A DNA stretch of 64,000 nt from Lactobacillus johnsonii ATCC 33200 (GCF_000159355.1 NZ_GG670121.1:104651-168650), one strand, 5' to 3'; positions 25,936 through 37,365 are shown, numbered from the stretch's first letter. Notes: generated from the sequence alone by a model not told the origin. Made by a program: numbers and translations.

Positions 25936-26157
25936 TTACTTAATAAAACGATACGTAATCCTACCCTTAGTTAAATCATATGGTGATAATTCAACTGTTA
26001 CTCTATCACCAGGTAAAATTCTAATGTAGTGCATTCTAATTTTACCAGACACATGAGCTAAAATAGTTGCACCATTTTCTAATTCAACTTTAAACATAGC
26101 ATTAGGTAAGGTATCGACTACCTTACCCTCAACTTCGATGACATCTTCTTTTGCCAA
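25936..26157 (-). CDS. infA: Translation initiation factor IF-1
   Basis: S1-like OB-fold protein that occupies the A site during initiation. The 73 residues ([20 protein letters not shown] ... [16 protein letters not shown]) are typical. The start codon is TTG at 26157, with GGAGGA 7 bases upstream; an upstream in-frame ATG (26187) would place that site inside the gene. A separate promoter lies in front of it, after adk. Confidence 0.95.
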
Positions 26158-26195
26158 AATTGTTCCTCCACATGAACAAATAGTCACACTTAGGC

Positions 26196-26223
26196 ATTAT
26201 AACACGGAATTGTAAAAAAACAA
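26196..26223 (-). promoter_or_regulatory. Predicted internal promoter before infA
   Basis: On the minus strand TTGTTT (26218-26223) and TATAAT (26196-26201) are 16 bases apart with a TGT extended -10. It lies in the 73 bases between adk and infA, so infA-rpmJ-rpsM-rpsK-rpoA-rplQ can be transcribed apart from the upstream ribosomal genes. Confidence 0.65.
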
Positions 26224-26230
26224 TAACAGA

Positions 26231-26884
26231 CTAGTCTTTACTTAAAATTTTGTCAATGTCTTCAAATACTTTTTCCGGAGTTTGTTCACCGTTAACAGTT
26301 GAAAGAATTCCTTTTTCTTCATAAAAATCACGAAGAGGAGTATTCATTTTCTTGTTAACTTCTAAGCGATTTTTAACAACTTCTGGCTTGTCATCCTCAC
26401 GTTGGAAAAATTCATGTCCTCCGCAACGATCACAAGTACCTTCTACTTTAGTTGGATTTGAAATCTTATTGTAAGTTGCACCACATTTTTTACAGATGTA
26501 ACGTGCTGATAAACGTTTGATCAAAACATCTTCATCAACATCAATTGCAATTACATTAGTTAACGGTTTTTCCAACCGTTTAGTTATATCTTCAAGAAGT
26601 TCTGCTTGAACAGTGGTTCTTGGAAATCCATCCAAGATGAATCCGTTCTTAGTGTCGGGTTGCTTAAGTCGTTCTTCAACTAACTTAGCTGTAACTTCAT
26701 CTGGGACCAAATTTCCTTTATCAATATAACTTTTAGCTTCCAAACCAACAGGAGTTTCATTAGCCATAGCTTCTCTAAACATATCACCGGTAGAGATATG
26801 TGCTAAGTGATACTTATCCACAATGCTTTCAGAAGCTGTTCCTTTGCCTGCACCAGGCAAACCTAAAAGAATTAAATTAATCAT
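26231..26884 (-). CDS. adk: Adenylate kinase
   Basis: Interconverts AMP + ATP and 2 ADP. The P-loop is [11 protein letters not shown] (about residues 8-18), and [11 protein letters not shown] forms the AMP-binding region. The LID domain has a four-cysteine zinc site ([10 protein letters not shown] and [10 protein letters not shown]), common in Gram-positive enzymes. 217 residues. It lies between secY and infA as usual. Confidence 0.97.
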   Translation of the reverse strand: MINLILLGLPGAGKGTASESIVDKYHLAHISTGDMFREAMANETPVGLEAKSYIDKGNLVPDEVTAKLVEERLKQPDTKNGFILDGFPRTTVQAELLEDITKRLEKPLTNVIAIDVDEDVLIKRLSARYICKKCGATYNKISNPTKVEGTCDRCGGHEFFQREDDKPEVVKNRLEVNKKMNTPLRDFYEEKGILSTVNGEQTPEKVFEDIDKILSKD

Positions 26885-26895
26885 TTTTATCCTTA

Positions 26896-28191
26896 CTATC
26901 TAATAAATCCAACGTATTCGCGTTTCATTAGTAACCCATCAACTTGACGAGCTAATTCTAAAACAACACCAATAACGATTAAAAGACTTGTTCCACCAAG
27001 ACCAATTGAACTTGGTAAACCAAAAATATTTGTAGCAAGTTGTGGTAACAAGGCAACTAGACCTAAAAATACCGCACCTACTGTAGATAATCTAATCAAA
27101 ATTTTAGATACATATTTTTGTGTATCTTTTCCTGGCCAAACGCTAGGAATATAGGCTCCTTGCTTTTGCAAGTTCTCAGCCAACTTTTCTGGATTTACTT
27201 GAACAAAGGCATAGAAGAAAGTGAACAAAATAATCAATAGTGTATAAATCAATGCACCAGGGGTAGTTTGTAAACTAAATATTTGATTACAAATCTTAAA
27301 CCATTGTTCATTTCCATGGGATCTTTGGAAAGCCATCAAAATTGTAGCTGGTGTAATAATAAAGGAACTGGCAAAAATAACTGGAATAACTCCAGACACG
27401 TTAACCTTTAATGGTAGGAAACTTTCGGAGCCACTTGTTGCTGCTCTACGAGTATATTGAATAGGTACTCGTAAATCAGCTTGTTGAAACCATGTAACAA
27501 ATTGAGTTACTAGTAAAATGGCAATAATGATCGCGATGAAGAACAAAATCCCTTGCCAACGATCGCTAGCACTATTATTAATGATGAAATCTTTATATAG
27601 TTGATAAATTCCATTTGGAAGGCGAGCAATGATACCTGCAAAAATAATAACAGATACACCATTTCCCAGCCCCTTATCAGTAATTTCATCACCTAGCCAG
27701 GTCAAAAGCATTGTCCCAGCAGTCATAATAATGGCAATCTCAATATAGGTTTGGGGAGTTTGCGTTTTAACCAAACCCATTTCAGTTAAAACGTTAAAAC
27801 CAAGAGTAATTCCTAGACTTTGAACAAAAGCAACGACTAAAGTAAGATAGCGCGTTACCTGATTTGTTTTTCGTCTTCCGACTTCTCCTTGTTTCCCCCA
27901 CTCAACTAACTTAGGAACAATATCCATTTGGAGTAATTGAATAACAATTTGAGCAGTGATATAAGGTGAAACCCCTAATGAGAAGATTGAATAAGTATCT
28001 AATCCACCACCGCTGACTGTATCCAACATTGGGACTAAACCAGTTTGTGCAACCCGTGTAATAGCTTTTGCATTAACACCCGGAACCGTAATATTAGCTC
28101 CGATTCGATAAAGCAATAGGATAAAGAGAGTAAAGAAGATTTTTGATCTAATATCTTTATCCTTAAAGGCGTTCTTCAAGGTCGAGAACAT
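26896..28191 (-). CDS. secY: Protein translocase subunit SecY
   Basis: Ten-helix channel of the Sec translocon. The 431 residues include the plug/TM2 region ([20 protein letters not shown]), and the C-terminal cytoplasmic loop [20 protein letters not shown] followed by [10 protein letters not shown]. It overlaps the rplO stop by one base and precedes adk by 11 bases. Confidence 0.98.
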   Translation of the reverse strand: MFSTLKNAFKDKDIRSKIFFTLFILLLYRIGANITVPGVNAKAITRVAQTGLVPMLDTVSGGGLDTYSIFSLGVSPYITAQIVIQLLQMDIVPKLVEWGKQGEVGRRKTNQVTRYLTLVVAFVQSLGITLGFNVLTEMGLVKTQTPQTYIEIAIIMTAGTMLLTWLGDEITDKGLGNGVSVIIFAGIIARLPNGIYQLYKDFIINNSASDRWQGILFFIAIIIAILLVTQFVTWFQQADLRVPIQYTRRAATSGSESFLPLKVNVSGVIPVIFASSFIITPATILMAFQRSHGNEQWFKICNQIFSLQTTPGALIYTLLIILFTFFYAFVQVNPEKLAENLQKQGAYIPSVWPGKDTQKYVSKILIRLSTVGAVFLGLVALLPQLATNIFGLPSSIGLGGTSLLIVIGVVLELARQVDGLLMKREYVGFIR

Positions 28192-28631
28192 TAGATCACC
28201 TCAACAGTTCCGCCAGCGGCTTCAACAGCTTTTTTAGCAGCTTCTGAGGCTTTGTTAACTTTTACAGTTAACTTAACCTTTAATTCACCGTTAGCTAACA
28301 ACTTAACTCCTGCAAGTTCTTTTTTAACTAAACCTGATGATTTTAATGTATCGATAGTTACTTCACTACCATCATCAAATCTGTTTAAATCATTTAAATT
28401 AATAATAGCGTATTCTTTGCGGTTAACGTTCTTGAAACCACGCTTAGGCATTCTTCTGAATAATGGCATTTGACCACCTTCGAAACCTAAACGAGTCTTA
28501 CCACCAGTACGAGCTAATTGACCCTTTTGTCCACGACCAGCAGTTTTACCGTAACCACTAGAAGTACCACGACCAACACGTTTTCTGTTGCGACGTGAAC
28601 CTTCATTTGGTTTTAATTCATTAAGCTTCAT
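28191..28631 (-). CDS. rplO: 50S ribosomal protein L15
   Basis: Late-assembly large-subunit protein. It begins [20 protein letters not shown], followed by the glycine-rich [17 protein letters not shown] segment that threads through 23S rRNA. 146 residues; the stop shares a base with the secY start, which indicates coupled translation. Confidence 0.97.
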   Translation of the reverse strand: MKLNELKPNEGSRRNRKRVGRGTSSGYGKTAGRGQKGQLARTGGKTRLGFEGGQMPLFRRMPKRGFKNVNRKEYAIINLNDLNRFDDGSEVTIDTLKSSGLVKKELAGVKLLANGELKVKLTVKVNKASEAAKKAVEAAGGTVEVI

Positions 28632-28656
28632 TAATTGGCACCTCCTTGGATTCTAA

Positions 28657-28839
28657 TTACTTATTAACCTCTTCAACTGAGATCAGGTGAGCAATCTTCA
28701 ATAAAGCGCCACGAGTTGCAGCGTTGTCTGGAAGAACAACAGTGCTATTTACCTTACCAAGACCAAGAGCTTTAACAATTTTTCTTTGTTTTGGAAGACG
28801 GTGTGCGACGCTTTTAATTAAGGTAACTTTTAAATCCAT
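28657..28839 (-). CDS. rpmD: 50S ribosomal protein L30
   Basis: A 60-residue large-subunit protein with the ferredoxin-like fold. [20 protein letters not shown] and [16 protein letters not shown] are typical. It lies between rpsE and rplO, its normal place in the spc operon, with AGGAG before the start. Confidence 0.96.
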
Positions 28840-28851
28840 TATTTAATCTCC

Positions 28852-29376
28852 TTAATCTTCTAAGCTTTTTGCTGACTCACGAAGCTTCAAAACATCTTCA
28901 CGAGTCTTTAATTTACTCAAACCGTCCATAGTAGCACGGATAACATTGATTGGTGTATTTGAACCAAGTGATTTAGAAGTAACATCTGAAATACCAGCTA
29001 AATCCATGATAATACGAACAGCACCACCAGCAGCAACACCAGAACCAGCTTCAGCAGGCTTCAACATAATGTTACCAGAACCGTAATGGCCCATAACTTC
29101 ATGTGGAATAGTAGTACCAACAGTAGGTACCTTAATCATTCTCTTTTTACCAGCTTCAACAGCCTTGCGGATAGCTTCTGGGACTTCTTGAGCCTTACCA
29201 GTACCAAAACCTACATGACCTTTTCTATCGCCGACGATTACAACAGCAGCAAATCTCATGCGACGACCACCCTTAACAACCTTGGTGATCCGGTTAATTG
29301 CTACTAATTGATCTTCAATATCGTCTTTTTTACGATCTTTACGAGAATCTCTACGAGAATCGTTGCGGTTTGCCAT
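28852..29376 (-). CDS. rpsE: 30S ribosomal protein S5
   Basis: Small-subunit protein at the mRNA entry site, important for decoding accuracy. The 174 residues include [20 protein letters not shown] and [20 protein letters not shown]. The loop residues associated with spectinomycin sensitivity (KGGRRM) appear unchanged. Confidence 0.97.
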   Translation of the reverse strand: MANRNDSRRDSRKDRKKDDIEDQLVAINRITKVVKGGRRMRFAAVVIVGDRKGHVGFGTGKAQEVPEAIRKAVEAGKKRMIKVPTVGTTIPHEVMGHYGSGNIMLKPAEAGSGVAAGGAVRIIMDLAGISDVTSKSLGSNTPINVIRATMDGLSKLKTREDVLKLRESAKSLED

Positions 29377-29393
29377 TAGTTAATTCTCCTTTC

Positions 29394-29753
29394 CTAGAAT
29401 TCTAATCCGTTTTCACGTGCTGCATCAGCAAGAGCCTGAATACGACCATGGTATAAGTAACCACTTCTGTCAAATACAACACTCTTGATGTTCTTCTTAG
29501 CAGCAGTTTCAGCTAAAGCTTTACCTACTTCAGCAGCTTGTTCCATCTTAGAACCTTCTGCTGAAATATTTTTATCATTTGTTGAGGCACTTGCAAGCGT
29601 TACACCCTCTACATCATCAATTAATTGAGCGTAGATGTTTTTGTTTGAACGGAAAACACTTAAGCGTGGGCGCTCAGCAGTACCAGAAATCTTTCCACGA
29701 ATACGTTTATGACGCTTTAAGCGTAATTTGTTTTTATCTGGTTTAGAAATCAC
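29394..29753 (-). CDS. rplR: 50S ribosomal protein L18
   Basis: Binds 5S rRNA together with L5. The 119 residues start [20 protein letters not shown] and end in the conserved [21 protein letters not shown] region. Order rplF-rplR-rpsE is normal. Confidence 0.97.
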   Translation of the reverse strand: MISKPDKNKLRLKRHKRIRGKISGTAERPRLSVFRSNKNIYAQLIDDVEGVTLASASTNDKNISAEGSKMEQAAEVGKALAETAAKKNIKSVVFDRSGYLYHGRIQALADAARENGLEF

Positions 29754-29780
29754 AATTTCACCTCAAAAATTTTCTATTTA

Positions 29781-30311
29781 TTATTTACCAGTCTTACCTT
29801 CCTTGCGACGTACATATTCGTCTTCATAACGAATACCTTTACCCTTGTAAGGTTCTGGTGGACGAACGTCACGAATTTCTGCCGCAAATTGACCAACAAC
29901 TTGTTTTGAAATACCTTCGATTTCAATTGAAGTTGCTGATGGAGTTTTAACAGTAATACCTTCTGGTGCTTCAAATTCAACTGGGTGAGAGTAACCAACA
30001 TTTAAAGTTAATTTCTTACCTTGTGCAACTGCACGGTATCCAACACCAACTAAAGTTAACTTCTTAACATATCCATCACTTACACCTTCAATCATGGAAG
30101 CAAGGTTTGCTCTTTCAGTACCGTGAAGAGCTTTGTCAGCTTCACTTGAACGACTAAAATGAATTTCTCCATCTTTTTGTTCAAAGGTAATGCGTGGATC
30201 AAAGTATCTAGTTAATTCACCTTTTGGTCCCTTAACAGTGATGTCGTCACCATTCTTGGTAACTGTGACCTTTTCAGGAACCTCGATGACCTTTAAACCA
30301 ATTCGGCTCAT
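29781..30311 (-). CDS. rplF: 50S ribosomal protein L6
   Basis: Large-subunit protein near the sarcin-ricin loop and factor-binding site. The 176 residues begin [17 protein letters not shown] and end [20 protein letters not shown], both conserved. It lies between rpsH and rplR. Confidence 0.97.
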   Translation of the reverse strand: MSRIGLKVIEVPEKVTVTKNGDDITVKGPKGELTRYFDPRITFEQKDGEIHFSRSSEADKALHGTERANLASMIEGVSDGYVKKLTLVGVGYRAVAQGKKLTLNVGYSHPVEFEAPEGITVKTPSATSIEIEGISKQVVGQFAAEIRDVRPPEPYKGKGIRYEDEYVRRKEGKTGK

Positions 30312-30335
30312 TAATAGTTCTCCTTTCTGTCAAAA

Positions 30336-30734
30336 TTACCAAACGTAAGCAATAACTTCGCCGCCGACGTTCTTTTCTCTAGCTTCTTTATCAGTAATCA
30401 CACCTGCAGAAGTAGAAATGATAGCAATACCAAGACCATTAAGAACTTTTGGTAAGTTTTCAGCACTTACATAGTTTCTTAAACCAGGCTTAGAAATACG
30501 CTTTAAACCTGAAATAACGCGTTCGTTATTAGGACCGTACTTCAAGAAAATCTTGATCATACCTTGTTTGTTATCATCTTCAACTTGGTAATCGCGAATA
30601 AAGCCTTCGTTCTTTAAGATTTCACTAAGTGATTTCTTCATTGATGATGCAGGAATCTCAACAGAAGTATGTTTTGCCATGTTGGCATTTCTAATTCTAG
30701 TCAAGTAATCTGCAATAGGATCTGTCATGACCAT
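30336..30734 (-). CDS. rpsH: 30S ribosomal protein S8
   Basis: Primary 16S rRNA-binding protein, and in some bacteria the repressor of the spc operon. The 132 residues include [20 protein letters not shown] and the C-terminal [10 protein letters not shown]. An earlier start giving MVMTD is equally possible by two codons. Confidence 0.97.
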   Translation of the reverse strand: MVMTDPIADYLTRIRNANMAKHTSVEIPASSMKKSLSEILKNEGFIRDYQVEDDNKQGMIKIFLKYGPNNERVISGLKRISKPGLRNYVSAENLPKVLNGLGIAIISTSAGVITDKEAREKNVGGEVIAYVW

Positions 30735-30758
30735 TTAATTTGCCTCCTTTACCGTTAA

Positions 30759-30944
30759 TTACCAACTTGCCTTTTTAACACCAGGAATTTGACCCTTGTG
30801 TGCTAAGTCTTTTAAGCAAATACGGCATAATTTGAACTTGCGGTAAACAGAGTGTGGACGGCCACATCTCTCGCAACGAGTGTATTCACGAGATGAAAAC
30901 TTAGCAGGACGATGATTTCTGACGATTTGTGATGTTTTAGCCAT
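30759..30944 (-). CDS. rpsZ: 30S ribosomal protein S14, zinc-binding type
   Basis: The short zinc form of S14 (type Z), 61 residues with C24, C27, C40 and C43 in RCERCGRPH and KLCRICLK. Many Firmicutes also carry a longer zinc-free paralog elsewhere, used in zinc limitation; none is in this window. Confidence 0.97.
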   Translation of the reverse strand: MAKTSQIVRNHRPAKFSSREYTRCERCGRPHSVYRKFKLCRICLKDLAHKGQIPGVKKASW

Positions 30945-30958
30945 TAATGTCCTCCAAA

Positions 30959-31501
30959 TTATTTAGCAAAAGGCATACCAAACTCAGTAAGAAGCTCACG
31001 AGCTTCTTCATCTGTCTTGGCAGTAGTTACAATAACAACGTCCAAACCTCTAACACGGTTTACCTTGTCGTAATCAATTTCTGGGAAAATTAATTGTTCT
31101 TTGATACCTAAAGTGTAGTTACCACGACCATCAAATGATCTAGAACTAATTCCACGGAAATCACGAACTCGAGGAAGAGAAACGTTGATTAATTTGTACA
31201 AGAAATCGTACATTCTATCGCCTCTAAGAGTTACCTTAGCACCAATAGACATACCTTCACGTAAACGGAAGTTTGCGATTGATTTCTTAGCTTTAGTAAT
31301 CAAAGGCTTTTGACCTGAGATTAAAGTCAATTCTTCTACAGCTTCATCAAGATTCTTTGCATTAGAAACTGCATCACCGACACCCATGTTTAAAACGATC
31401 TTATCAATCTTAGGAATTTCCATAACTGAATCGTAATTAAACTTTTTGTTCATAGCTGGTGCGATTTCATTTGAGTATTTTTCTACTAAACTGTTTGCCA
31501 T
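30959..31501 (-). CDS. rplE: 50S ribosomal protein L5
   Basis: Binds 5S rRNA and contacts P-site tRNA. The 180 residues include [19 protein letters not shown], the 5S-binding [15 protein letters not shown] and the terminal [11 protein letters not shown]. It lies between rplX and rpsZ. Confidence 0.97.
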   Translation of the reverse strand: MANSLVEKYSNEIAPAMNKKFNYDSVMEIPKIDKIVLNMGVGDAVSNAKNLDEAVEELTLISGQKPLITKAKKSIANFRLREGMSIGAKVTLRGDRMYDFLYKLINVSLPRVRDFRGISSRSFDGRGNYTLGIKEQLIFPEIDYDKVNRVRGLDVVIVTTAKTDEEARELLTEFGMPFAK

Positions 31502-31515
31502 GTGCGTCCTCCCTC

Positions 31516-31755
31516 CTATTTGTTGTTATCTTCTTTTTTAGCAATAACTTTTACATTAGATGCATGGATAGAACCTTCTTTTTCTACCACACCACCATTA
31601 GCGTTGGTTTGTGAAGGTTTCTCATGCTTTTTGATCTTATTAACACCTTTGACAACGATACGGTTAGTCTTGGCGTTGACTGAAAGTACAGTGCCTTCTT
31701 TGCCTTTATCTTTACCGGCAATAACTTTTACTTTGTCACCTGTTTTAACAAACAT
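31516..31755 (-). CDS. rplX: 50S ribosomal protein L24
   Basis: Assembly-initiating protein with a KOW domain ([20 protein letters not shown]). At 79 residues it is shorter than the typical 100 or so, but short L24 is seen in this group. An opposite-strand open frame over this gene is a shadow. Confidence 0.95.
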   Translation of the reverse strand: MFVKTGDKVKVIAGKDKGKEGTVLSVNAKTNRIVVKGVNKIKKHEKPSQTNANGGVVEKEGSIHASNVKVIAKKEDNNK

Positions 31756-31775
31756 CAGTGCACCTCCCTAAAAAA

Positions 31776-32144
31776 TTATAAGACTTCAGGAGCAAGAGAT
31801 ACGATCTTCATGAAATCGTGCTCACGCAGTTCACGGGCTACAGGCCCAAAAATACGAGTTCCACGAGGACTCTTATCAGCATTAATTACAACTGCTGCAT
31901 TTTCGTCGAACTTGATGTATGAACCATCTTCACGGCGTGCACCTGATTTTGTTCTAACAATAACTGCTTTTACAACATCACCTTTTTTGACAACGCCACC
32001 TGGTGTTGCTTGTTTAACAGCAGCAACTACGATATCACCAATATTACCGGTCTTACGCTTAGAACCACCTAAAATCTTGATAACTAGGAGTTCTCTTGCA
32101 CCGGAGTTGTCAGCAACCTTTAAACGGCTTTCGTGTTGGATCAC
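31776..32144 (-). CDS. rplN: 50S ribosomal protein L14
   Basis: Large-subunit protein at the subunit interface (bridge B8). The 122 residues have [20 protein letters not shown] and the end [15 protein letters not shown]. Follows rpsQ, precedes rplX, as in the standard order. Confidence 0.97.
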   Translation of the reverse strand: MIQHESRLKVADNSGARELLVIKILGGSKRKTGNIGDIVVAAVKQATPGGVVKKGDVVKAVIVRTKSGARREDGSYIKFDENAAVVINADKSPRGTRIFGPVARELREHDFMKIVSLAPEVL

Positions 32145-32177
32145 TAGTTTATCCTCCCCTCAATAAAATCCGCGTAA

Positions 32178-32444
32178 TTAAATTGACTTCTTAACAATCT
32201 TAGTTAGACGGTAACGCTTCGCATGTGATAATGGACGGGTTTCCATGATACGAACAGTATCGCCAATCTTAGCTTCGTTGTTTTCATCGTGAGCGTAATA
32301 CTTCTTTGAGTACTTGATACGCTTCTTATAAACAGGGTGGTTCTTGTAGGTATCTACAACAACTGTAATAGTCTTATCCATCTTGTCAGAAACAACTCGA
32401 CCTTGGTATACGTGACGATTATTTCTTTCGTTAGTTTCGCTCAA
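32178..32444 (-). CDS. rpsQ: 30S ribosomal protein S17
   Basis: Primary 16S rRNA-binding OB-fold protein, 88 residues. [20 protein letters not shown] and [17 protein letters not shown] are typical. It lies 22 bases after rpmC. Confidence 0.96.
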   Translation of the reverse strand: MSETNERNNRHVYQGRVVSDKMDKTITVVVDTYKNHPVYKKRIKYSKKYYAHDENNEAKIGDTVRIMETRPLSHAKRYRLTKIVKKSI

Positions 32445-32466
32445 GTTAATAACTCCCTTCCGTTAA

Positions 32467-32664
32467 CTAATTCTTGCTCAATTCTTTTTCGCTAAGAATT
32501 GTCTTAATTCTAGCAATGTTCTTGCGGACTTGTCTCAAGCGAGCGGTGTTCTCTAATTGACCCGTTGCTTGTTGGAAACGCAAATTAAAAAGTTCTTCTT
32601 TATATTGCTTTTCCTTTTCTAACATTTGATCAGTGGTTAATGCTCTGATATCTTTAGCCTTCAT
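32467..32664 (-). CDS. rpmC: 50S ribosomal protein L29
   Basis: Small coiled-coil protein at the tunnel exit, part of the docking site for trigger factor and SRP. Starting at the ATG at 32664 ([14 protein letters not shown]) gives the usual 65 residues; a GTG four codons earlier is less likely. The start lies 11 bases inside the end of rplP, so translation is coupled. Confidence 0.95.
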   Translation of the reverse strand: MKAKDIRALTTDQMLEKEKQYKEELFNLRFQQATGQLENTARLRQVRKNIARIKTILSEKELSKN

Positions 32665-33091
32665 TAGATTCGCCACCTACTTCCGAACTCTTCTTAACAA
32701 ACTTAGTCTTAATTGGAAGCTTGTTTGAAGCAAGTCTTAAAGCTTCACGAGCAACGTCTTCTGAAACGCCACCGATTTCAAACATAATCTTGCCTCTTTT
32801 AACAACAGCTACCCAACCAGCTGGTGCACCTTTACCGGAACCCATACGAACACCAACACCTTTTGCAGTGTAGGATTTTTGTGGGAAGATTCTAATCCAA
32901 ACTTTACCGCCACGCTTCATGAAACGAGTCATAGCAATACGAGCAGCTTCGATTTGTCTATTAGTAATCCAGTGAGATTCAACAGCTTCTAAACCATATT
33001 CACCAAATGCAATGGTCTTTCCACCTTTGGCTTCACCACGCATTTTACCGCGGAATTCACGACGGTGCTTTACACGCTTAGGTACTAACAC
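32654..33091 (-). CDS. rplP: 50S ribosomal protein L16
   Basis: Large-subunit protein by the A-site tRNA elbow. The 145 residues include [18 protein letters not shown] and [17 protein letters not shown]. The start codon is GTG at 33091, with GGGAGG upstream inside the end of rpsC; ATG is absent at this site. It overlaps rpmC at its end. Confidence 0.96.
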   Translation of the reverse strand: MLVPKRVKHRREFRGKMRGEAKGGKTIAFGEYGLEAVESHWITNRQIEAARIAMTRFMKRGGKVWIRIFPQKSYTAKGVGVRMGSGKGAPAGWVAVVKRGKIMFEIGGVSEDVAREALRLASNKLPIKTKFVKKSSEVGGESNEG

Positions 33092-33093
33092 TA

Positions 33094-33762
33094 TTAGTTT
33101 CCTCCCTTCGCTTTCTTAGAAGGTTTGTTCTTACGTTGTGGTAAAATTTCGCCACGGTTAATCCAAACCTTAACACCAATTTGACCATAAGTAGTTGCAG
33201 CTTCTACCCAAGCATAATCAATATCTGCTCTTAAAGTATGAAGTGGAACACTACCTTCAGTATGCCATTCTCTTCTTGCCATATCAGCACCATTCAAACG
33301 ACCAGCAGTTTGAACCTTGATACCTTTAGCACCAGAACGCATAGATCTTTGAGTTGCTTGACGAGTTGCACGTCTAAATGCAATTCTTGCTTCAAGTTGG
33401 CGAGCAATGCCTTCGCCTACTAATTTAGCATCTAAATCAGGTTTCTTAATTTCAACAATATTAATGTGAACGTTCTTGTTAGTTAAAGCACTAAGTTGTT
33501 TTCTTAAAGCTTCAACTTCCTTACCACCTTTACCAATAACCATACCAGGCTTAGCAGTGTGGATAGAAATGTTAATTCTGTTTGCAGCACGTTCAATTTC
33601 CACAGTGGAAACAGATGCATCAGCTAACTTTTCAGAGATGAACTTTCTAATACGTAAATCTTCATTTAAAGTGTCAGCGTAGTTTTTGTCTGCATACCAC
33701 TTTGCTTCCCAACCACGGTTAACACCGAGACGGAAACCATTTGGGTTAATCTTTTGACCCAT
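33094..33762 (-). CDS. rpsC: 30S ribosomal protein S3
   Basis: Forms the mRNA entry tunnel with S4 and S5. The 222 residues begin [20 protein letters not shown], with the KH-domain motif [16 protein letters not shown]. It ends 2 bases before rplP. Confidence 0.98.
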   Translation of the reverse strand: MGQKINPNGFRLGVNRGWEAKWYADKNYADTLNEDLRIRKFISEKLADASVSTVEIERAANRINISIHTAKPGMVIGKGGKEVEALRKQLSALTNKNVHINIVEIKKPDLDAKLVGEGIARQLEARIAFRRATRQATQRSMRSGAKGIKVQTAGRLNGADMARREWHTEGSVPLHTLRADIDYAWVEAATTYGQIGVKVWINRGEILPQRKNKPSKKAKGGN

Positions 33763-33776
33763 TAAATTTACCTCCC

Positions 33777-34130
33777 TTAATCGTTCTTCTCAGATACTAC
33801 AACTACTACGTGGCTAGTTCTCTTATTAATTGGAGAAGCCATACCCTTAGCACGTGGACGGAATCTCTTTAAAGTTGCACCTTCGTTAACGTATGCTTCT
33901 GATACGTAAAGGTTTGCACTTTCAAGATCGTAGTTGTGTTCAGCATTTGCAATAGCTGACTTCAATACTTTTTCAACGATTGGGGAAGCAGCTCTTGGCG
34001 TAAATTGTAAGATTGCGAGAGCTTCAGCAACACTCTTTCCACGAATAAGGTCTACTACCAAACGGGCTTTTCTAGGAGCGATGCGAACTGTTCTTGCTTC
34101 AGCTTTAGCTGAACTAATTTGTTCTGCCAT
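33777..34130 (-). CDS. rplV: 50S ribosomal protein L22
   Basis: Its long hairpin lines the exit tunnel near the macrolide site. The 117 residues include [19 protein letters not shown] and the hairpin [20 protein letters not shown], which is unmodified, with no insertion of the kind linked to macrolide resistance. Confidence 0.97.
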   Translation of the reverse strand: MAEQISSAKAEARTVRIAPRKARLVVDLIRGKSVAEALAILQFTPRAASPIVEKVLKSAIANAEHNYDLESANLYVSEAYVNEGATLKRFRPRAKGMASPINKRTSHVVVVVSEKND

Positions 34131-34150
34131 TTAGATGTCTCTCCTTCCTA

Positions 34151-34438
34151 TTATTTACCTACTGTAGTAGTGGCCTTATCAGCGACCTTGTGGCCGCGGA
34201 AAGTTCTAGTAGGTACGAATTCACCTAACTTATGACCAACCATATCTTCAGTAATGTATACTGGCACATGTTTTCTTCCATCGTAAACAGCTATTGTGAA
34301 ACCAACAAAGGAAGGGAAAATAGTTGAACGACGAGACCATGTTTTAATTACTTGTTTCTTTTCGGAACCTTCTTGGGCTTCGATCTTCTTTAAAAGGCTT
34401 GCATCAGCAAAAGGACCTTTTTTAATACTACGGCTCAT
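34151..34438 (-). CDS. rpsS: 30S ribosomal protein S19
   Basis: Head protein contacting S13 and A-site tRNA. The 95 residues have [20 protein letters not shown] and [17 protein letters not shown]. Standard place between rplB and rplV. Confidence 0.97.
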   Translation of the reverse strand: MSRSIKKGPFADASLLKKIEAQEGSEKKQVIKTWSRRSTIFPSFVGFTIAVYDGRKHVPVYITEDMVGHKLGEFVPTRTFRGHKVADKATTTVGK

Positions 34439-34459
34439 TAATTAACCTCCTTCGTTTAA

Positions 34460-35296
34460 TTATTTGTTACCTTTACGGTGACGAATAATAAGTTTTTCAC
34501 TTCTAGCCTTAGAGTTTCTAGTCTTAATACCACGAGACTTCTTACCCCATGGAGTCATAGGTTGTGGACGACCAACTGGAGCCTTACCTTCACCACCACC
34601 ATGTGGGTGATCGTTAGGGTTCATTACGGAACCACGAGATTGTGGACGTTTACCCAACCAACGACTACGACCAGCTTTACCTAATTGAATTAATGAGTGT
34701 TGTTCATTACCAACAGAACCGATAGTAGCACGGCAAGTTGATAAAATCTTACGAACTTCACCACTTTGAAGTCTAACTAAAGTGTACTTACCATCATTAC
34801 CAAGAACTTGTGCAACAGTACCAGCACTTCTTACTAATTGTCCACCTTTACCAGGCTTTAATTCAATATTGTGAATTTCAGTACCAGCTGGAATAGCAGA
34901 TAATGGTAATGCATTACCTGGCTTAATATCAGCATCTGGACCAGATTCAACAACAGCACCAACTTTTAGACCCTTAGGTGCTAAAATGTAAGCTTTAATA
35001 CCATCAGTGTAGTGAAGAAGAGCAATATTAGCAGTTCTGTTTGGATCGTATTCGATAGCCTTAACAACTGCTTTTACATCATCCTTGTTACGCTTGAAGT
35101 CAATGATACGGTATTTTTGTTTGTGACCACCACCACGGTGTCTAACAGTAATATGACCGTATGAGTTACGACCAGCAGTATGACTTTGAGATTCAAGTAA
35201 AGTCTTTTCAGGCTTTTTCTTGGTAATTTCAGCAAAGTCGGAAGAAGTCATATTACGTCTGCCGTTTGTAGTTGGCTTATATTTGATAATTGCCAA
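34460..35296 (-). CDS. rplB: 50S ribosomal protein L2
   Basis: Primary 23S-binding protein needed for peptidyl-transferase assembly. The 278 residues contain [19 protein letters not shown] and the conserved C-terminal [17 protein letters not shown], with the essential histidine region. Confidence 0.98.
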   Translation of the reverse strand: MAIIKYKPTTNGRRNMTSSDFAEITKKKPEKTLLESQSHTAGRNSYGHITVRHRGGGHKQKYRIIDFKRNKDDVKAVVKAIEYDPNRTANIALLHYTDGIKAYILAPKGLKVGAVVESGPDADIKPGNALPLSAIPAGTEIHNIELKPGKGGQLVRSAGTVAQVLGNDGKYTLVRLQSGEVRKILSTCRATIGSVGNEQHSLIQLGKAGRSRWLGKRPQSRGSVMNPNDHPHGGGEGKAPVGRPQPMTPWGKKSRGIKTRNSKARSEKLIIRHRKGNK

Positions 35297-35315
35297 TTGA
35301 CTGACCTCCTATTTA

Positions 35316-35612
35316 CTAATTTTCTTTATTATCATTGAAGATCTTAATGTCATTAGAATCTTCAGTTAAAGTAACGATTGCTTTTCTACGGCGAGCAGTC
35401 TTACCAGTGTAACGACCAACTCTCTTTTCTTTACCGCGAACGTTCATAATGTTAACATTTTTAACTTTTACATCAAAAATTTCTTCGATTGCATTACGAA
35501 CTTGAGTCTTGGTAGCTGATACAAGCACATCAAAAGTATACTTTTTATCATCCATTAAGTTCATGGATTTTTCGGTAACTACAGGCCGTAAGATGATATC
35601 ACGTGCATCCAT
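35316..35612 (-). CDS. rplW: 50S ribosomal protein L23
   Basis: Main docking point for trigger factor and SRP at the tunnel exit. The 98 residues begin [19 protein letters not shown]. Its start overlaps the rplD stop by one base. Confidence 0.96.
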   Translation of the reverse strand: MDARDIILRPVVTEKSMNLMDDKKYTFDVLVSATKTQVRNAIEEIFDVKVKNVNIMNVRGKEKRVGRYTGKTARRRKAIVTLTEDSNDIKIFNDNKEN

Positions 35613-36229
35613 TATGCCAAAACCTCCTCAATTCTCTTAATAGCGTCTTGAGTTAATACAAGTTTTTGGTAGTCAACCGCATCAACAACATTTAAGCCAT
35701 TAACAGGTACAACTTTCACTTTTGGAAGGTTCTTACCTGATAATTGAACATTCTTATCATCAGACACAACTAAAACCTTACCAGAAACATTAGCATTATC
35801 TAAGATAGCTTTTAATTCTTTAGTCTTAGGTGCTTCTAAAGTTAATTGATCAAGAATGATTAGATCATTGTCAGCAACTTTTTGGGAAAGAACTGACTTC
35901 ATAGCTAAACGACGTGCTTTACGAGGCATATCCATCTTGTATGAACGAGGAGTTGGGCCAAATACAGTACCACCACCACGCCATTGTGGAGCTCTAATAG
36001 AACCTTGACGAGCACGACCAGTACCTTTTTGTCTCCAAGGTTTCTTACCACCGCCACGAACAGCTGATCTGTTCTTTACAGCAGAAGTACCTTGACGCTT
36101 ACCAGCTCTTTGTCTAATGATAGCATCAAAAACAACACTTTCATTAGGTTCAATACCGAAGATTTCTTCATTTAAATCTACATTACCTGCAGACTTACCT
36201 TTTTGATCGATAATTTCTAAATTAGCCAT
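35612..36229 (-). CDS. rplD: 50S ribosomal protein L4
   Basis: Large-subunit protein whose extended loop lines the tunnel. The 205 residues contain the loop [20 protein letters not shown], which is intact. In E. coli L4 represses the S10 operon; whether that applies in lactobacilli is not known. Confidence 0.97.
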   Translation of the reverse strand: MANLEIIDQKGKSAGNVDLNEEIFGIEPNESVVFDAIIRQRAGKRQGTSAVKNRSAVRGGGKKPWRQKGTGRARQGSIRAPQWRGGGTVFGPTPRSYKMDMPRKARRLAMKSVLSQKVADNDLIILDQLTLEAPKTKELKAILDNANVSGKVLVVSDDKNVQLSGKNLPKVKVVPVNGLNVVDAVDYQKLVLTQDAIKRIEEVLA

Positions 36230-36243
36230 TATAGTCCTCCTTC

Positions 36244-36873
36244 CTATTTAGCAGCTTTAGCAGCAGATTTTACAAAAATTAATGAGTTCTTTGCACCTGG
36301 GACATTACCCTTAATTAAAAGTACGTTCTTTTCAGGTACAACTTTTTCAATTACTAAGTTTTGTACGGTAACTTTCTTGCCACCCATGTGACCAGGTAAC
36401 TTTTTACCCTTAGGTACACGGTTAATGATTGAACCCATTGAGCCTGGGATTCTGTGGTATCTTGAACCGTGGGTTTCTGGACCTCTTGATTGGCCCCAAC
36501 GCTTGATGTTACCTTGAGTACCATGACCTCTTGTAGTTCCAGTAACGTCAACTACGTCACCTTCACTAAATGAGTCCACCGTGATTTCTGAGCCGACTTC
36601 GTAGTCCTTAAGCTCGACATCGCGGATTTCCCGAATGAAGCGCTTAGGTGAAGTCTTTGCTTTTGCAGCATGACCTTTGGCAGGCTTGTTGCTCAATACT
36701 TCACGCATATCTTGGTAACCTACTTGAACTGCTTCGTAACCGTCTGATTCGTTAGTTTTAACTTGTAAAACAACGTTAGGGGTTGCTTCGATAACAGTTA
36801 CAGGAACCAAAACACCGTTTTTAGTGAAGATTTGAGTCATACCGACCTTTCTTCCTAAGATTCCTTTGGTCAT
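36244..36873 (-). CDS. rplC: 50S ribosomal protein L3
   Basis: Early-assembly protein reaching the peptidyl-transferase centre. The 209 residues include [20 protein letters not shown] and the central loop [20 protein letters not shown]. It lies second in the S10 operon. Confidence 0.97.
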   Translation of the reverse strand: MTKGILGRKVGMTQIFTKNGVLVPVTVIEATPNVVLQVKTNESDGYEAVQVGYQDMREVLSNKPAKGHAAKAKTSPKRFIREIRDVELKDYEVGSEITVDSFSEGDVVDVTGTTRGHGTQGNIKRWGQSRGPETHGSRYHRIPGSMGSIINRVPKGKKLPGHMGGKKVTVQNLVIEKVVPEKNVLLIKGNVPGAKNSLIFVKSAAKAAK

Positions 36874-36899
36874 GATTACACCTCCATATATGTTTTAAA

Positions 36900-37208
36900 T
36901 TATAATTTAATCTCGATATCAACGCCGCTTGGTAAATCAAGCTTCATTAATGAATCAACAGTCTTAGGTGTTGGATTCAAAATATCAATTAAACGCTTGT
37001 GTGTACGGATTTCAAATTGTTCACGTGAATCCTTGTTCATATGTGGTGAACGTAAAACAGTGAATAAAGTTCTTTCCGTAGGTAGTGGAACAGGACCAGA
37101 AATTTGTGCGCCTGTTCTTTCAGCAGTAGCTACAATCTTAGCAGCTGATTCATCGAGAATACCATGTTCGTATGACTTTAATCTAATACGAATTTGTTGA
37201 CTTGCCAT
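36900..37208 (-). CDS. rpsJ: 30S ribosomal protein S10
   Basis: Head protein of the small subunit; also NusE in antitermination. The 102 residues start [20 protein letters not shown] and include [20 protein letters not shown]. First gene of the S10 operon, with AAGGAGG before the ATG and a leader of about 150 bases. Confidence 0.98.
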   Translation of the reverse strand: MASQQIRIRLKSYEHGILDESAAKIVATAERTGAQISGPVPLPTERTLFTVLRSPHMNKDSREQFEIRTHKRLIDILNPTPKTVDSLMKLDLPSGVDIEIKL

Positions 37209-37360
37209 CTAATAACCTCCTTCGTCTTCTTTAAAAGATGACTAGCTCGGCAAAAATTACCGACTCACCTCTGTGGCAATGCAGCCTGGTGTGCCGCAAC
37301 CTTTTGCGTCAAAGCATTGCTTTTGTGCACGGGGTATACCCCTCCAATATTTTCGCACGT
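37209..37360 (-). promoter_or_regulatory. 5' leader of the S10 operon
   Basis: About 150 bases of untranslated leader run from the predicted start near 37360 to rpsJ. It is GC-richer than its surroundings and contains the perfect palindrome GGGGTATACCCC (37331-37342) and a hairpin TCGG...CCGA close to rpsJ (37253-37269). This pattern suggests structure-based control, but no known leader motif was identified. Confidence 0.5.
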
Positions 37361-37365
37361 TTACT

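Noticed and set aside
31502..32166. Open frames opposite to rplX and rplN (89 and 118 residues)
   Set aside because: They are antisense shadows of conserved ribosomal genes, with no ribosome-binding site or known motifs.
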